DNA of 44,681 nt from Gammaproteobacteria bacterium (GTDB lineage Bacteria; Pseudomonadota; Gammaproteobacteria; GCA-001735895). Position numbers and translations under genes: made by a program. Below, in pieces: positions 9,142 through 17,475 of the stretch (positions are counted from its first letter, which is position 1; every line of letters starts with the position of its first letter). The notes below the pieces were generated by a model. It searched no databases. It saw only the letters and a program-made list of their open reading frames with translations, and was not told where the DNA came from. Location of the stretch: positions 1 through 44,681 of the forward strand of contig JAACFA010000035.1 in NCBI GenBank assembly GCA_009937625.1. Reading direction: 5' to 3'.

Positions 9142-9885
9142 TCAGTCCGTTTCCAGCAGATCATCGTGCACCCCGTAAAGGTGTTGCTTGATCAGTTTTA
9201 CCGCGCTGGAGGTGTCGCGGGCGGCAATCGCTTCATACAGCTTGCGATGCTGGCTATTGTAATAATCGATGCGGTCCGGGGTCAGCAGTTTGGACTTCAT
9301 CGTGCGCCATTGCGAGTGGCGCCGTACCTCGCTGATGCGTTCGTACAGCCAGTACATGAGCTTGTTGCGAGAACAGTGCGCCAGCGCCATGTGAAACGCC
9401 GCGTCGCCGCGCGCGAACTTTTCGGGATCGCCCCCGCAGTCCTCGCATTGCCGTAGCGCTTCACGCAGCTCGTCCAGCTCACGCGCGCTGGCGTTGGCAA
9501 TCGCCAGGCGCACCATGTGCGGTTCGATCGCTATCCGCACCTCGTTCATTTCCAGCGGGCTGGTGATGCTGGATATCTCTTGCTGATTGGCGATTTCCCG
9601 GTGGGTGACGTAAGTTCCGCTGCCGACCTGGCGCGTCACCAGGTGCTGTTGTTCCAGGATTTGCAGCACCGAGCGGATGGTACCGCGCGACACCCCGTAC
9701 TCCTCGGCCAGGTTGCGTTCGGCCGGCAGTCTTTCCTCGTAGGCGTAGTCGCCCTCGAGAATACTGCGGCGCAGTTGCGCCGCGACGTTACTGGTGGTTA
9801 CGCCAACGCGATGTCCGCTGCTTTTTCGCTCCGGCCTGGTCTCCGGGTCGGACGACACAAGGTTGCTGCTGTCAGCTGCTTTCAC
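9142..9885 (-). CDS. GntR family regulator, FadR-type (FCD ligand domain)
   Basis: 247 aa. An N-terminal low-complexity tail of about 30 residues precedes a winged helix (LRRSILEGDYAYEERLPAERNLAEEYGVSRGTIRSVLQILE). An all-helical FCD domain (about 115-240) follows, with the metal-ligand pattern GDAAFHMALAHCSRN and a later His in SQHRKLYEAI. FCD regulators usually bind small organic acids, often with a metal ion, and release DNA. The gene is first in a two-gene unit with tdm (3-nt gap), so it most likely controls TMAO demethylation, perhaps together with the divergent glnT unit, and represses itself. TGGTAC repeats just upstream are the likely operator. Confidence 0.92.
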   Translation of the reverse strand: MKAADSSNLVSSDPETRPERKSSGHRVGVTTSNVAAQLRRSILEGDYAYEERLPAERNLAEEYGVSRGTIRSVLQILEQQHLVTRQVGSGTYVTHREIANQQEISSITSPLEMNEVRIAIEPHMVRLAIANASARELDELREALRQCEDCGGDPEKFARGDAAFHMALAHCSRNKLMYWLYERISEVRRHSQWRTMKSKLLTPDRIDYYNSQHRKLYEAIAARDTSSAVKLIKQHLYGVHDDLLETD

Positions 9886-9910
9886 GCTGATGAACTCCTC
9901 GCATTTAGGT

Positions 9911-9942
9911 ATTATTATGGTACTGTCAATTGGTACAATAAT
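9911..9942. promoter_or_regulatory. Candidate GntR operator upstream of gntR-tdm
   Basis: ATTATTATGGTAC and TTGGTACAATAAT give two TGGTAC boxes 13 bp apart, enclosed by an outer ATTATT/AATAAT inverted repeat. TTGGTACAA resembles the short TTG-N3-CAA type sites of FadR-subfamily regulators. A related GGTATACC palindrome lies at 10282-10289 in the glnT leader. The sites are seen; binding is inferred. Confidence 0.45.
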
Positions 9943-10427
9943 GCGTCATTTCGGGGCTTAAATCAAGCCTGTATAGCGGGTAAAAAAACTGGATTCGATA
10001 CTATTGAGATAAAATTGGCACTAAGTCACAGAACTTCGTTGAGGCCTATGGGCTGTAGGTTGAAGTTGAACAAGTCATGCATCAATATACTCTAAGTAGC
10101 TGAACTAAAAGAATTAAATGTATAATAGTTTGATGCGCTTGCGGCCGCACAGTGCGTTTTGCGGCAACATTGGCAGTTACTTCCCGAACATAGACTTGCG
10201 AATTGGTCCACTAATAACGCGAATTACCGGCGAAATTGTCCAAAAAAAGGTGCCAGAGGTCTTGTCTTGGCTGACCGGATGGGTATACCATGGCGGCCTG
10301 TCGGGTTCACCCAAACGTCAGGCCGGGCGGCGAAAACCAGAGATTCCCGAAGAATAACCACAGATCGGGCGCTGCCCTGGTAGAACCGAAGAGAAAAAAA
10401 TATTGGTCTTAAACCGTGGAGGGCAAA
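9943..10427 (+). promoter_or_regulatory. Long intergenic leader before glnT
   Basis: About 480 nt without a convincing gene. It holds a consensus TATAAT at 10121-10126 that would leave a leader of about 300 nt, but no good -35 box at 17 bp. A GGTATACC palindrome lies at 10282-10289. Next is a two-stem hairpin GGCCTG/CAGGCC enclosing GGGT/ACCC at 10295-10324. Then GGGCGCTGCCCTGGTAG (about 10366-10382), which closely resembles a sequence in the glnT-glxB gap. The ORF at 10118-10357 has no ribosome site and no recognisable protein content. I see no known riboswitch class and no sigma-54 -24/-12 pair. Confidence 0.4.
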
Positions 10428-11894
10428 ATGACTGATTTAGAAGCATGCGTCGAAGCACCAGGCCGCGCGGAGCTGGTGCAGCAGGTCCGGGAAAAAATCA
10501 ACGAACTCGGAATCACCTACATCTATTACCAGTTCATCTCGGTAACGGGTCGGATCGTCGGTAAGGGTATTCCGGCCGATCACTGGGAGCGAACCGCGGA
10601 AAGAGGCTTTCAGCTGGTTTACGGCTCTACCGCCAACCTTTTTATCGATCGCCACGGCGATTACATCGGTTACGGACCGGAAGCGATGGAGCTGGTCGGT
10701 ATTCCCGATCCCGAAACTTTCTGTCAGTTGCCCTGGGATAAGCGCGTCGCGCGCGTGTTCTGCACCTGTTACCGCAACCGTGAAGAGCGCGAGAACCCGG
10801 GTGGCGCACTGACTTCCGATTGCCGCGGCAACCTGAAGCGATTCCACAAGGAATTCCGGGACAAGTACGACATGGATTTCCGCGTCGGTACCGAGCCGGA
10901 GATGATGTGGCTGAAGCGTGGTGAAGACGGCAAACCCGACGGCGGTTTCTCGAATCCCTACTGTTACCACATCGACCAGTTCGAATCGCTGCGCCCGGTA
11001 TTCATGCAGGTGATCGAGTACTGTAACGCGATGGGCCTCGACATGATCCAGGGCGATCACGAGGATGCACCGGGACAGCTCGAACTCAACTGGACCTTCG
11101 ATGACGTGCTGCGTAACGCCGACCGCCTGTCGACCTATCGCCAGATTTGCGCCCAGGTGGCGCGCGAAAACAACCTGATCGCCTGCTTCATGACCAAGCC
11201 GTTCATGGGCGTATCGGCGTCGGGTTGCCATACCAATGTATCGTTGTGGCAAGGCGGGGAGGAGAGCATCAACGCGCTGCACAACGATCCGCTGCCGGGT
11301 ATGGAAGGCGTGTTTACCTACCGCACCGGCGGGGAAAACCTGTTCATGCCGGACACTGACGATATGCAGAAGCCGGGCAAGGTCGGCCTGCAGTGCGTTG
11401 GCGGTATCGTCAATCACCTGCGAGCGCTAACGGCAATCGGTTCCTCGACGGTGAATTCTTATCGTCGCCTGTGGGATACCGGTTTCTGGGCGCCTGTATT
11501 TGCCGATTGGGGTTACCAGAACCGCACTACCGGCCTGCGCATTTCAGCACCGGGCCGCTTCGAGTATCGCTCGGTCGACTCGATGTGTAATCCTTACCTG
11601 ATGGGTGCCGGCTTGCTCAAGGCATTCGAGGATGGTATCGACAACGATATCGATCCCGGGGAGCCGGAGAACCGGAATATCTACCAGGCGATGGAAGCCG
11701 GCAAGGAAGTCAAGAAGCTGCCGATGTCGCTCGGCGAGGCGCTCGACGCCCTGGCCCAGGACGAGGTTATCAAGTCAGCTATGCCGAACGAGATGTACAA
11801 GATCTACCACTGGTACAAGAACGACGAGTGGGAGAAATTCATGCATACCACGACCGAGTGGGACCTGGAGATGTATCTCGACTGCCTGCCATAG
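10428..11894 (+). CDS. glnT: GlnT-type glutamine synthetase family enzyme
   Basis: 488 aa from the ATG at 10428. The ORF-track start at 10416 is a GTG inside the Shine-Dalgarno GGAGGG (10418-10423), so the internal ATG is the right one. It is an ATP-dependent gamma-glutamyl ligase of the glutamine synthetase superfamily. Visible motifs are HEDAPGQLELNW and ASGCHTNVSLW, equivalent to the glutamate- and ATP-binding strands. It differs from GmaS in this window (HEDANGQFEMNW, GNGCHAHVSLWD) and from GlnA: no adenylylation-site loop is evident. It leads an operon with glxB, glxC, glxD and orf129, the usual neighbours of GlnT in rhizobia and marine proteobacteria. The amine substrate, ammonia or a small alkylamine, cannot be settled from sequence. 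Confidence 0.85.
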   Translation: MTDLEACVEAPGRAELVQQVREKINELGITYIYYQFISVTGRIVGKGIPADHWERTAERGFQLVYGSTANLFIDRHGDYIGYGPEAMELVGIPDPETFCQLPWDKRVARVFCTCYRNREERENPGGALTSDCRGNLKRFHKEFRDKYDMDFRVGTEPEMMWLKRGEDGKPDGGFSNPYCYHIDQFESLRPVFMQVIEYCNAMGLDMIQGDHEDAPGQLELNWTFDDVLRNADRLSTYRQICAQVARENNLIACFMTKPFMGVSASGCHTNVSLWQGGEESINALHNDPLPGMEGVFTYRTGGENLFMPDTDDMQKPGKVGLQCVGGIVNHLRALTAIGSSTVNSYRRLWDTGFWAPVFADWGYQNRTTGLRISAPGRFEYRSVDSMCNPYLMGAGLLKAFEDGIDNDIDPGEPENRNIYQAMEAGKEVKKLPMSLGEALDALAQDEVIKSAMPNEMYKIYHWYKNDEWEKFMHTTTEWDLEMYLDCLP

Positions 11895-11915
11895 GCCGGT
11901 TTCGATCGAATCAAG

Positions 11916-11943
11916 CCCGGCGCCGGCCCCTGGCCGCGCCGGG
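11916..11943 (+). other. Strong GC hairpin in the glnT-glxB gap
   Basis: CCCGGCGC pairs with GCGCCGGG, and inside it GGCC pairs with GGCC around a CCT loop with a single bulged C. There is no run of T after it, so it is not a classic terminator. It is placed 22 nt after the glnT stop and could protect the glnT mRNA end or lower expression of the downstream glx genes. A second small hairpin, GGGGCTGCCCC, follows at about 11956. Confidence 0.6.
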
Positions 11944-12002
11944 AGTATTAACCAGGGGCTGCCCCGGTAGCCCGACTGTTAAAACTAGAAGAGGATATTC
12001 CT

Positions 12003-12941
12003 ATGTGTGGTATTGCTGGACTTATCTGGAAAGGCGGTGTTACCAGTGATATCGGTAGCGAGATGACCCAGATGCTGCAGGCGCTGAAGCATCGGGGGCC
12101 GGACTCGACCGGTTTTGCGCTCTACGGTAAAGGCGAGGAAGGCGTATACGTGTTGCGCTTCAAGGTTGCCGAGCAGGAAGACATGAAAACCGGCTTCGAT
12201 ATTCACAAGCAGGTGATCGAGCGCAAGGCGATGGTCGACACAAGGCTCGAGGAAATGGGTGCCGACGTTACCGCGCGCGAAGATGCGACCGAGTACGCCT
12301 TCCGCTATCACTTCAAATTCGGCGGCGACCTGAAGCGCCTGATCGATTTCATCGAGGACATCGAGGGGGTTGAAATCCTGTCGGTGGGCAAGGGCCTCGA
12401 ACTGATCAAGGACCTGGGTGATGCGGCCATCGTTGCCGAACAATACGGTCTGAAGGGTTTCGTCGGAACCCACGCCATTGGCCATACCCGCATGGCAACC
12501 GAATCCGACGTGGATATTCGCTCGGCCCACCCCTACTGGGCTTACCCGTTCAACGACGTTTCGGTGGTACACAACGGCCAGTTGACCAATTACTGGACGA
12601 AACGCCGCGACCTGGAGCGGCGCGGTCATCGTTTCATGTCGAACTGCGACTCCGAACTGATTGCGGTTTACGTTGCCGATCGTATCGACCAGGGCGACGA
12701 GCTCGAATCGGCGATGTCGCGTTCGATCGATGAACTCGACGGCGTGTTTACTTACCTGGTCGCCACCAGCGATCAGCTCGGCATGGCCAAGGACGTCATG
12801 GCAGCCAAGCCGATGGTGCTTTACGAGAGTGACGAATTCGTCGGCCTGGCTTCGGAAGAAGTAGCCATTCGCAGTATTTTCCCGCGTGAAATAGACACCT
12901 GGGATCCTTATCAAGGGGAGGTAAAAGTATGGGCAGCGTAA
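12003..12941 (+). CDS. glxB: GlxB: class II glutamine amidotransferase subunit of a glutamate-synthase-like enzyme
   Basis: 312 aa. It starts MCGIAG, so Cys2 becomes the N-terminal nucleophile after Met removal. The glutamine-binding motif is intact (GTHAIGHTRMATESDVD), as are HNGQLTNY and NCDSEL. It would hydrolyse glutamine (or a gamma-glutamylamide) and channel ammonia or amine to the FMN subunit. It matches the N-terminal domain of GltB as a separate chain. Its last 13 nt overlap glxC, which has the ribosome site GGGGAGG inside the glxB end, so the two are translationally coupled. It is an intact paralogue of the broken mgsA at 24490. The same fold is called MgsA in N-methylglutamate synthase, so that activity is possible here too. 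Confidence 0.9.
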   Translation: MCGIAGLIWKGGVTSDIGSEMTQMLQALKHRGPDSTGFALYGKGEEGVYVLRFKVAEQEDMKTGFDIHKQVIERKAMVDTRLEEMGADVTAREDATEYAFRYHFKFGGDLKRLIDFIEDIEGVEILSVGKGLELIKDLGDAAIVAEQYGLKGFVGTHAIGHTRMATESDVDIRSAHPYWAYPFNDVSVVHNGQLTNYWTKRRDLERRGHRFMSNCDSELIAVYVADRIDQGDELESAMSRSIDELDGVFTYLVATSDQLGMAKDVMAAKPMVLYESDEFVGLASEEVAIRSIFPREIDTWDPYQGEVKVWAA

Positions 12942-13765
12942 CTACATCCCATGAAATGGGGCTGCACGAGGAGCAGCTGTCGGGTCGCACCCAGCAGATG
13001 TATTTCTCGGCGACCGAGGAAGAAAACTTTACTTATCCGTGGGCCTACGAGGTCGACTACGACAAGTCCGCCGAGTTCGACGCGGCGGACATGGGCATCT
13101 CGGAGATCAACCTCAAGATCCGCGAACTGATGAAGTCGGGTCACGGTTCGATAACCGTGCAGAACCCGCGCGCCAAGCATTCACTCGGGGTCGGTATCCT
13201 GAATCGCCTCAACCTGAAGTTCGAAGGCAGCCTGGGTTATTTCGGCTGCGGCCTGATTGACGGGCCCAACGTGCACATCACCGGCCGCGTCGGCTGGTCC
13301 TGCGCCGAGAACATGATGGCCGGTACCGTGGTCATCGAAAAGAACGCGGGCTCGCTGTTCGGCGCCGCGATCCGCGGCGGCGACCTGGTGTGCAGGGGTC
13401 AGGCCGGCGCGCGCGTCGGCATCGATCAGAAGGGCGGCACTATCATCGTCGGCGGCAGCGTCGGCGCCTTTACCGGCTTCATGATGCAGCGCGGTCGCAT
13501 GATCATCCTCGGCGATACCGGCGACAACCTCGGCGACTCGATGTATGACGGCACCATCTACGTGGCCGGCAAGATCGCGAGCCTGGGCGTCGACTGCGTC
13601 GAAACCGAGTTGACCGATCTCGACAGGAAATACCTGCAGGGCAAGCTCGACCTCTACGGCATGGAAGCGCCCAACGGTATCGACAGCATCGTCAAGCTGA
13701 CGTCGGGCAAGCAGTTGTGGAACTACGACAACCTCGAGCCCACCGAGAAAAAGCTGGTGCTCTAG
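12929..13765 (+). CDS. glxC: GlxC: GXGXG-domain subunit of a glutamate-synthase-like enzyme
   Basis: 278 aa. The body is the right-handed beta-helix of the GltB C-terminal type, with repeats such as GSLGYFGCGL, GTVVIEKNAGSLFGAAIRGG and GGSVGAFTGFMMQRGRMIILGDTGDNLGDSM. This domain has a structural role, carrying the ammonia path and docking the other subunits. An N-terminal extension of about 60 residues (with LSGRTQQMYFSATEEENFTYP) is absent from the matching part of the fused protein at 25346. It overlaps glxB by 13 nt and ends 27 nt before glxD. Confidence 0.9.
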   Translation: MGSVTTSHEMGLHEEQLSGRTQQMYFSATEEENFTYPWAYEVDYDKSAEFDAADMGISEINLKIRELMKSGHGSITVQNPRAKHSLGVGILNRLNLKFEGSLGYFGCGLIDGPNVHITGRVGWSCAENMMAGTVVIEKNAGSLFGAAIRGGDLVCRGQAGARVGIDQKGGTIIVGGSVGAFTGFMMQRGRMIILGDTGDNLGDSMYDGTIYVAGKIASLGVDCVETELTDLDRKYLQGKLDLYGMEAPNGIDSIVKLTSGKQLWNYDNLEPTEKKLVL

Positions 13766-13792
13766 GCATCACCGAGAATTTGGAGAATACAG

Positions 13793-15133
13793 ATGTCCGA
13801 AAAAAAGAAAGATCCATATAACCTCGGCAAGAGCTTCATCTTTCCGCCCGAGGTTATCAACGATATCCACATCAAGTCGGAGCTGGGACGTTACCGCATG
13901 CGCGGTTTCTCGCTGTTCAAGAAAATCCCGACCTGGGACGACCTGACCTTCATGCCGGGCACGCTGACCCGATTCGTGATCGAGGGTTACCGCGAAAAAT
14001 GTCTGACCAAGACCATTATCGGCCCGGAAGCGAAACGTCCGCTGGAACTCGATATACCGGTATACATCACCGGTATGTCCTTCGGCGCGCTTTCTTACGA
14101 GGCCAAGACGGCCCTGGCGCGCGGCGCGACCATGGCCGGCACCGCGACCTGCTCCGGCGAAGGCGGCATGATACCTGACGAGCGCCGTTATTCGTCGAAG
14201 TGGCTGTACCAGTGCATCCAGTCGCGTTACGGCTTCAATCCGAACCACCTGCGGCTGGCCGATGCCTGCGAATTTTTTATCGGCCAGGGCTGTAAGGTTG
14301 GCCTCGGCGGCCACCTGATGGGGCAGAAGGTCACCGACCAGGTCGCCGAAATGCGCTCGCTGCCGGCCGGTATCGACCAGCGTTCGCCGGCGCGCCATCC
14401 AGACTGGATGGGTCCGGATGACCTGGCGCTCAAGATCCAGGAAGTTCGCGAGGCTACCGATGGACAGATTCCGATCCAGCTCAAGCTCGGCGCGGCGCGG
14501 GTTTACGACGACGTGCGCATGGCGGCTAAAACGGGGCCAGACTCGATTTACATGGATGGCATGGAAGGTGGTACCGGCGCCGGGCCGCACCTGGCGACCG
14601 AGGATACCGGGGTTCCGGGTATTGCCGCGATTCGCCAGGCGCGCCAGGCGCTCGACGATGTCGGCATGTCGGGCCGTATTACGCTGGTTTACGCCGGGGG
14701 TATCCGCAACGGCGCCGACGTCGCCAAGGCGATCGCGCTGGGCGCGGACGCGGTGGCCATCGGCCACTCGGCGATGATGGCGCTGAACTGCAACAAGGAT
14801 ATCCCGGAAGCCGATTACGAGAAGGAAATGGGCGTCGAAGCCGGTTACTGTTACCACTGCCATACCGGTCGTTGCCCGGTGGGCGTTGCCACCCAGGATC
14901 CCGAGTTGCGCAAGCGTCTGGATCCCGACGAGGCGGCCGAGCGGGTCTATAATTTCCTGCACACGCTGACCATCGAGGCGCAGCTGTTCGCACGCGCCTG
15001 CGGCAAGACCAACATCCATTCGCTGGAGCCGGAAGACCTGGCGGCATTGACGCTCGAGGCCTCGGCCTGCGCGCAGGTGCCGATGGCCGGTACTCAATAC
15101 ACCGTCGGTCGCCCCGACATGACTCGTTTCTAA
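13793..15133 (+). CDS. glxD: GlxD: FMN-binding glutamate-synthase-like subunit
   Basis: 446 aa, corresponding to the central FMN synthase domain of GltB as a separate chain. It would reduce the 2-oxoglutarate imine (or N-methyl imine) at FMN. Seen: MSFGALSYEAKTALARGA, the GEGGM loop, VYAGGIRNGADVAKAIALGADAVAIGHSAMMAL for FMN phosphate, and the iron-sulfur segment CYHCHTGRCPVG. The cysteine spacing here (Cys353, Cys356, Cys361; C-x2-C-x4-C) differs from the C-x5-C-x4-C of GltB, which the paralogue at 25346 keeps. It is the fourth gene of the glnT operon, with a TTGGAGAA ribosome site. No GltD-type reductase gene is in this operon, so electrons must come from elsewhere. Confidence 0.9.
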   Translation: MSEKKKDPYNLGKSFIFPPEVINDIHIKSELGRYRMRGFSLFKKIPTWDDLTFMPGTLTRFVIEGYREKCLTKTIIGPEAKRPLELDIPVYITGMSFGALSYEAKTALARGATMAGTATCSGEGGMIPDERRYSSKWLYQCIQSRYGFNPNHLRLADACEFFIGQGCKVGLGGHLMGQKVTDQVAEMRSLPAGIDQRSPARHPDWMGPDDLALKIQEVREATDGQIPIQLKLGAARVYDDVRMAAKTGPDSIYMDGMEGGTGAGPHLATEDTGVPGIAAIRQARQALDDVGMSGRITLVYAGGIRNGADVAKAIALGADAVAIGHSAMMALNCNKDIPEADYEKEMGVEAGYCYHCHTGRCPVGVATQDPELRKRLDPDEAAERVYNFLHTLTIEAQLFARACGKTNIHSLEPEDLAALTLEASACAQVPMAGTQYTVGRPDMTRF

Positions 15134-15144
15134 GGAGGTCGAAA

Positions 15145-15534
15145 ATGACTGAACTCAGTATTAACCATTTCCTCGAGGGCGACGGCGTCGATACCGAGCG
15201 CGAGAAAATCATCGGTCAACACATCGGCTACCGTTACGATGTGAACCTGGTGCCGGATATGGATCGCTGTACGCCATTCCTGCGCAAGTACATGGAGATC
15301 ATGGGCTGGCAGGACCTGAACTGGCTCGAAGACGTGCACATGGGATACGAGGAAGGGCGGCCCGCGGTGTTCGATCGCAATATCAACGGCTGGGTGACCA
15401 TCCCGGAAGATATCGAACTGCCGGATAACCAGCAGGACCGTGACATGATTGCGCGCGAACTGCTGGTCAAGTTCCAGATGGCAAAGGGACATCCGATGGT
15501 CGATCTGCGCAAGGCTTACGAAAAGTTTGCCTGA
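15145..15534 (+). CDS. Small acidic protein of unknown function, last gene of the glnT-glx operon
   Basis: 129 aa, no signal peptide or membrane segment, no family that I recognise. The ribosome site is near perfect (TAAGGAGGTCGAAAATG) and overlaps the glxD stop region (11 nt apart), so it is expressed with the enzyme. It is rich in Asp/Glu and aromatic residues (MGWQDLNWLEDVHMGYEEGRP) with one Cys (CTPFLRKY), and looks like a compact soluble protein. Position suggests an accessory, regulatory or assembly factor for GlnT or the Glx complex, perhaps replacing a missing electron-transfer subunit; that is a guess. A terminator follows. Confidence 0.8.
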   Translation: MTELSINHFLEGDGVDTEREKIIGQHIGYRYDVNLVPDMDRCTPFLRKYMEIMGWQDLNWLEDVHMGYEEGRPAVFDRNINGWVTIPEDIELPDNQQDRDMIARELLVKFQMAKGHPMVDLRKAYEKFA

Positions 15535-15564
15535 GGAAAGCGGTGATAAGTGAATAAAATTAAC

Positions 15565-15594
15565 GATTACCGGGGTTTCCAGTAATCCTTTTTT
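15565..15594 (+). terminator. Rho-independent terminator of glnT-glxBCD-orf129
   Basis: GATTACCGG pairs with CCAGTAATC (one C-A mismatch) around a five-base loop, then CTTTTTT follows. It begins 31 nt after the last stop codon and ends the operon before the amt promoter. Confidence 0.8.
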
Positions 15595-15629
15595 GTTTGG
15601 AAACTGACTGACGGCTCTTTAAATCTTAA

Positions 15630-15659
15630 TTGATAAGGATCGTTGGTATAGGGTATAAA
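15630..15659 (+). promoter_or_regulatory. Probable sigma-70 promoter of the first amt gene
   Basis: TTGATA (15630-15635) and TATAAA (15654-15659) are 18 bp apart, giving a leader of about 120 nt before the amt ATG. Just upstream a GTTTCCA (15575-15581) and TGGAAAC (15598-15604) pair forms an inverted repeat overlapping the terminator, similar to the GTTTCCT-GTA-AGGAAAC palindrome before mgsA. Confidence 0.45.
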
Positions 15660-15788
15660 GATGTTTGATTTCTTTCGGGTGGTTAGGGCTTCCTGTGAAG
15701 GAGACTAGTCGCCTGGATTTAGATCAGTCGGATCTTATCCGGCAGTACGCTAGTATAAATTACAATCCTATAACAGAGGGGGGGGAAA

Positions 15789-17153
15789 ATGGATAACGAA
15801 CTATCGTCGCTCGTTATAATATTTACCGAGTTTTATTATTGGGTCACCGTCGTGTTCATGTTCCTGATACACGTCGGTTTCTGTATGTACGAGGTTGGCG
15901 CCTCACGCTATAAAAACCACACGCACACCCTGATGAAGAACACCATGCTTATCCCGCTGGTGACGATTACATTCTTCTTCTTTGGCTGGTGGATTTACTT
16001 TGCGGCCACACCCTGGAGCGAGCTGATGGGCACGCATATGGGTGGCGCGCCGGTTCAGGATACCCTGACCGCCGACGATACCGCCTATTGGGCGCGCATC
16101 AACGGTGTATTCTGGGCCGCATTCCTGCTGTTCTCCTGGACTGCTGCTTCGATCGTCTCCGGCGCCGTCATCGAGCGTATTCGTCCCAGCGCGTTCTGGA
16201 TCCTGGCCGTTGTGATCGGTTCTTTTACCTGGATCATCGACGCCTCATGGGGCTGGTCGTGGAACGGCTGGATGGTGCAAAAGCTGGGATACCACGATGC
16301 TTATGCTTCCGGCGTTATCCACGCGATCGCCGGTGGTTTTGCGCTTGGCGTGTTACTGGTACTGGGTCCGCGCATCGGCAAATTCCGTGCGGACGGCACG
16401 CCGAGAAATATCAATCCGCATAATCCGTGGCTGGTAACCATCGGGTTGTTCCTGATCTATACCGGCTTCTGGGGCTTTTACGTGGCCTGTAATATTCCCG
16501 TGATCGACGTATACGGCGGGGCCATGCTGGATGTGGAGGGTAAAACCTTCTTCAGCGCCACCAACATTTATTTACAGCCGACGACGCTATCCGCGATTAC
16601 CTTCAACTTTCTGATGTCGCTATCGGGCGGTTTGATGGTGGCGTATATCGTTTCCAATGGTGATGCATTCTGGACCTACTCCGGTGGTCTGGCCGGCGTT
16701 ATCGGCGCATCCTCGGGCAACGACCTGTATCACCCCATCCAGGCCATGCTGATTGGCGGCGGCGGCGCATTCATCGCCTTCAAGATGCATTACTGGGTTG
16801 AAAACAGGTTCAAGATCGACGATGCCGTAGGCGCGGTCGCGGTCCATGGTTATGCCGGTTTTTACGGTATCGTCATGGCCGGATTCATGCTGTGGGGCTA
16901 CCCGTCGTCGCCGTTCGAGGGTTATGCGGCCATTTCCCCATGGGGCAATTTCCTCGGCGCATTGATCATGTTCTTCGTACTGGGTTTTTTCCCGGCGCTG
17001 ATCGTCTCGAAGATCCTGCACGGTTTCGGCATGCTGCGTATCCCGCGCGAAATCGAACTGGTTGGCCTGGATATCAACTATGAATCGGCGCGTGCCGCCG
17101 ATGCCGACGAAGTGGCACAGGCAATTCGGGAAGAAGCCCGTAACAGCGCCTGA
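15789..17153 (+). CDS. amt: Amt-family ammonium/methylammonium transporter, first copy
   Basis: 454 aa, about eleven membrane spans, no signal peptide. It keeps the pore twin histidines, in SGVIHAIAG and AVAVHGYAG, and the Asp eight residues before the first His (HDAYASGVIH), which is needed for substrate binding in AmtB. The sequence is far from the enteric AmtB (short N-terminus beginning EFYYWVTVVFMFLIHVGFCMYEVGASR), as is the second copy at 19955. It would bring in ammonium or methylammonium for GlnT or GmaS. A GGGGGG-type ribosome site precedes the ATG. The small single-span gene at 17191 follows and shares its terminator. No GlnK/PII gene is next to it. Confidence 0.92.
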   Translation: MDNELSSLVIIFTEFYYWVTVVFMFLIHVGFCMYEVGASRYKNHTHTLMKNTMLIPLVTITFFFFGWWIYFAATPWSELMGTHMGGAPVQDTLTADDTAYWARINGVFWAAFLLFSWTAASIVSGAVIERIRPSAFWILAVVIGSFTWIIDASWGWSWNGWMVQKLGYHDAYASGVIHAIAGGFALGVLLVLGPRIGKFRADGTPRNINPHNPWLVTIGLFLIYTGFWGFYVACNIPVIDVYGGAMLDVEGKTFFSATNIYLQPTTLSAITFNFLMSLSGGLMVAYIVSNGDAFWTYSGGLAGVIGASSGNDLYHPIQAMLIGGGGAFIAFKMHYWVENRFKIDDAVGAVAVHGYAGFYGIVMAGFMLWGYPSSPFEGYAAISPWGNFLGALIMFFVLGFFPALIVSKILHGFGMLRIPREIELVGLDINYESARAADADEVAQAIREEARNSA

Positions 17154-17190
17154 TCGCATACCGTTAACAGATTACTGAGGAGAAAATACC

Positions 17191-17439
17191 ATGGCTACTG
17201 GAGCAGTTGATAATTGGCTCAATATTGATCAGTTCGGCGCAATCTATCCCTTCGTTGGCACGGAAGTATTATTGACGATTCTGGGATTTGCTTTCTGGAT
17301 CGGCTGGCATATCTACCAGTTGAAGAAGGAATCAGCCGAATTCAGGGAAGATATTGAAAACATCAAAAAGCAGGGCGGCCCCGGGAAAGTCCTCGAGGAC
17401 GAGGGCCGACGGGAAATGGAGGATACCGTGGGCCAGTAA
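17191..17439 (+). CDS. Small single-span membrane protein paired with the first Amt
   Basis: 82 aa. A hydrophobic helix (about residues 25-44, TEVLLTILGFAFWIGWHIYQ) is followed by a charged, probably helical tail (KKESAEFREDIENIKKQ). It has its own ribosome site (GAGGAG) 37 nt after amt and ends just before the terminator. The second amt gene has the same kind of small partner (21270), so it is probably a subunit or regulator of the transporter. I know no named family for it. Confidence 0.82.
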   Translation: MATGAVDNWLNIDQFGAIYPFVGTEVLLTILGFAFWIGWHIYQLKKESAEFREDIENIKKQGGPGKVLEDEGRREMEDTVGQ

Positions 17440-17475
17440 ACGCCCGTGGTATGCCGCCGCGTTTGTAGTAACCAG

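Noticed and set aside
10010-10210. Sigma-54 promoter before glnT (TTGGCAC, TTGGCAG)
   Set aside because: The -24-like boxes are not followed by TTGC at the required spacing.
10295-10324. Glutamine-type (glnA/downstream-peptide) riboswitch before glnT
   Set aside because: GGGTTCACCC recalls part of the motif, but the conserved GGACGGAAGTAGG part is absent.
10118-10357. 79-aa ORF in the glnT leader
   Set aside because: No ribosome site, composition unlike its neighbours, no recognisable content; the region is better explained as regulatory leader.
12003-15133. Ordinary assimilatory glutamate synthase (GltBD)
   Set aside because: The three domains are separate chains in the Glx/Mgs order, with no GltD gene in the operon and GlnT upstream.
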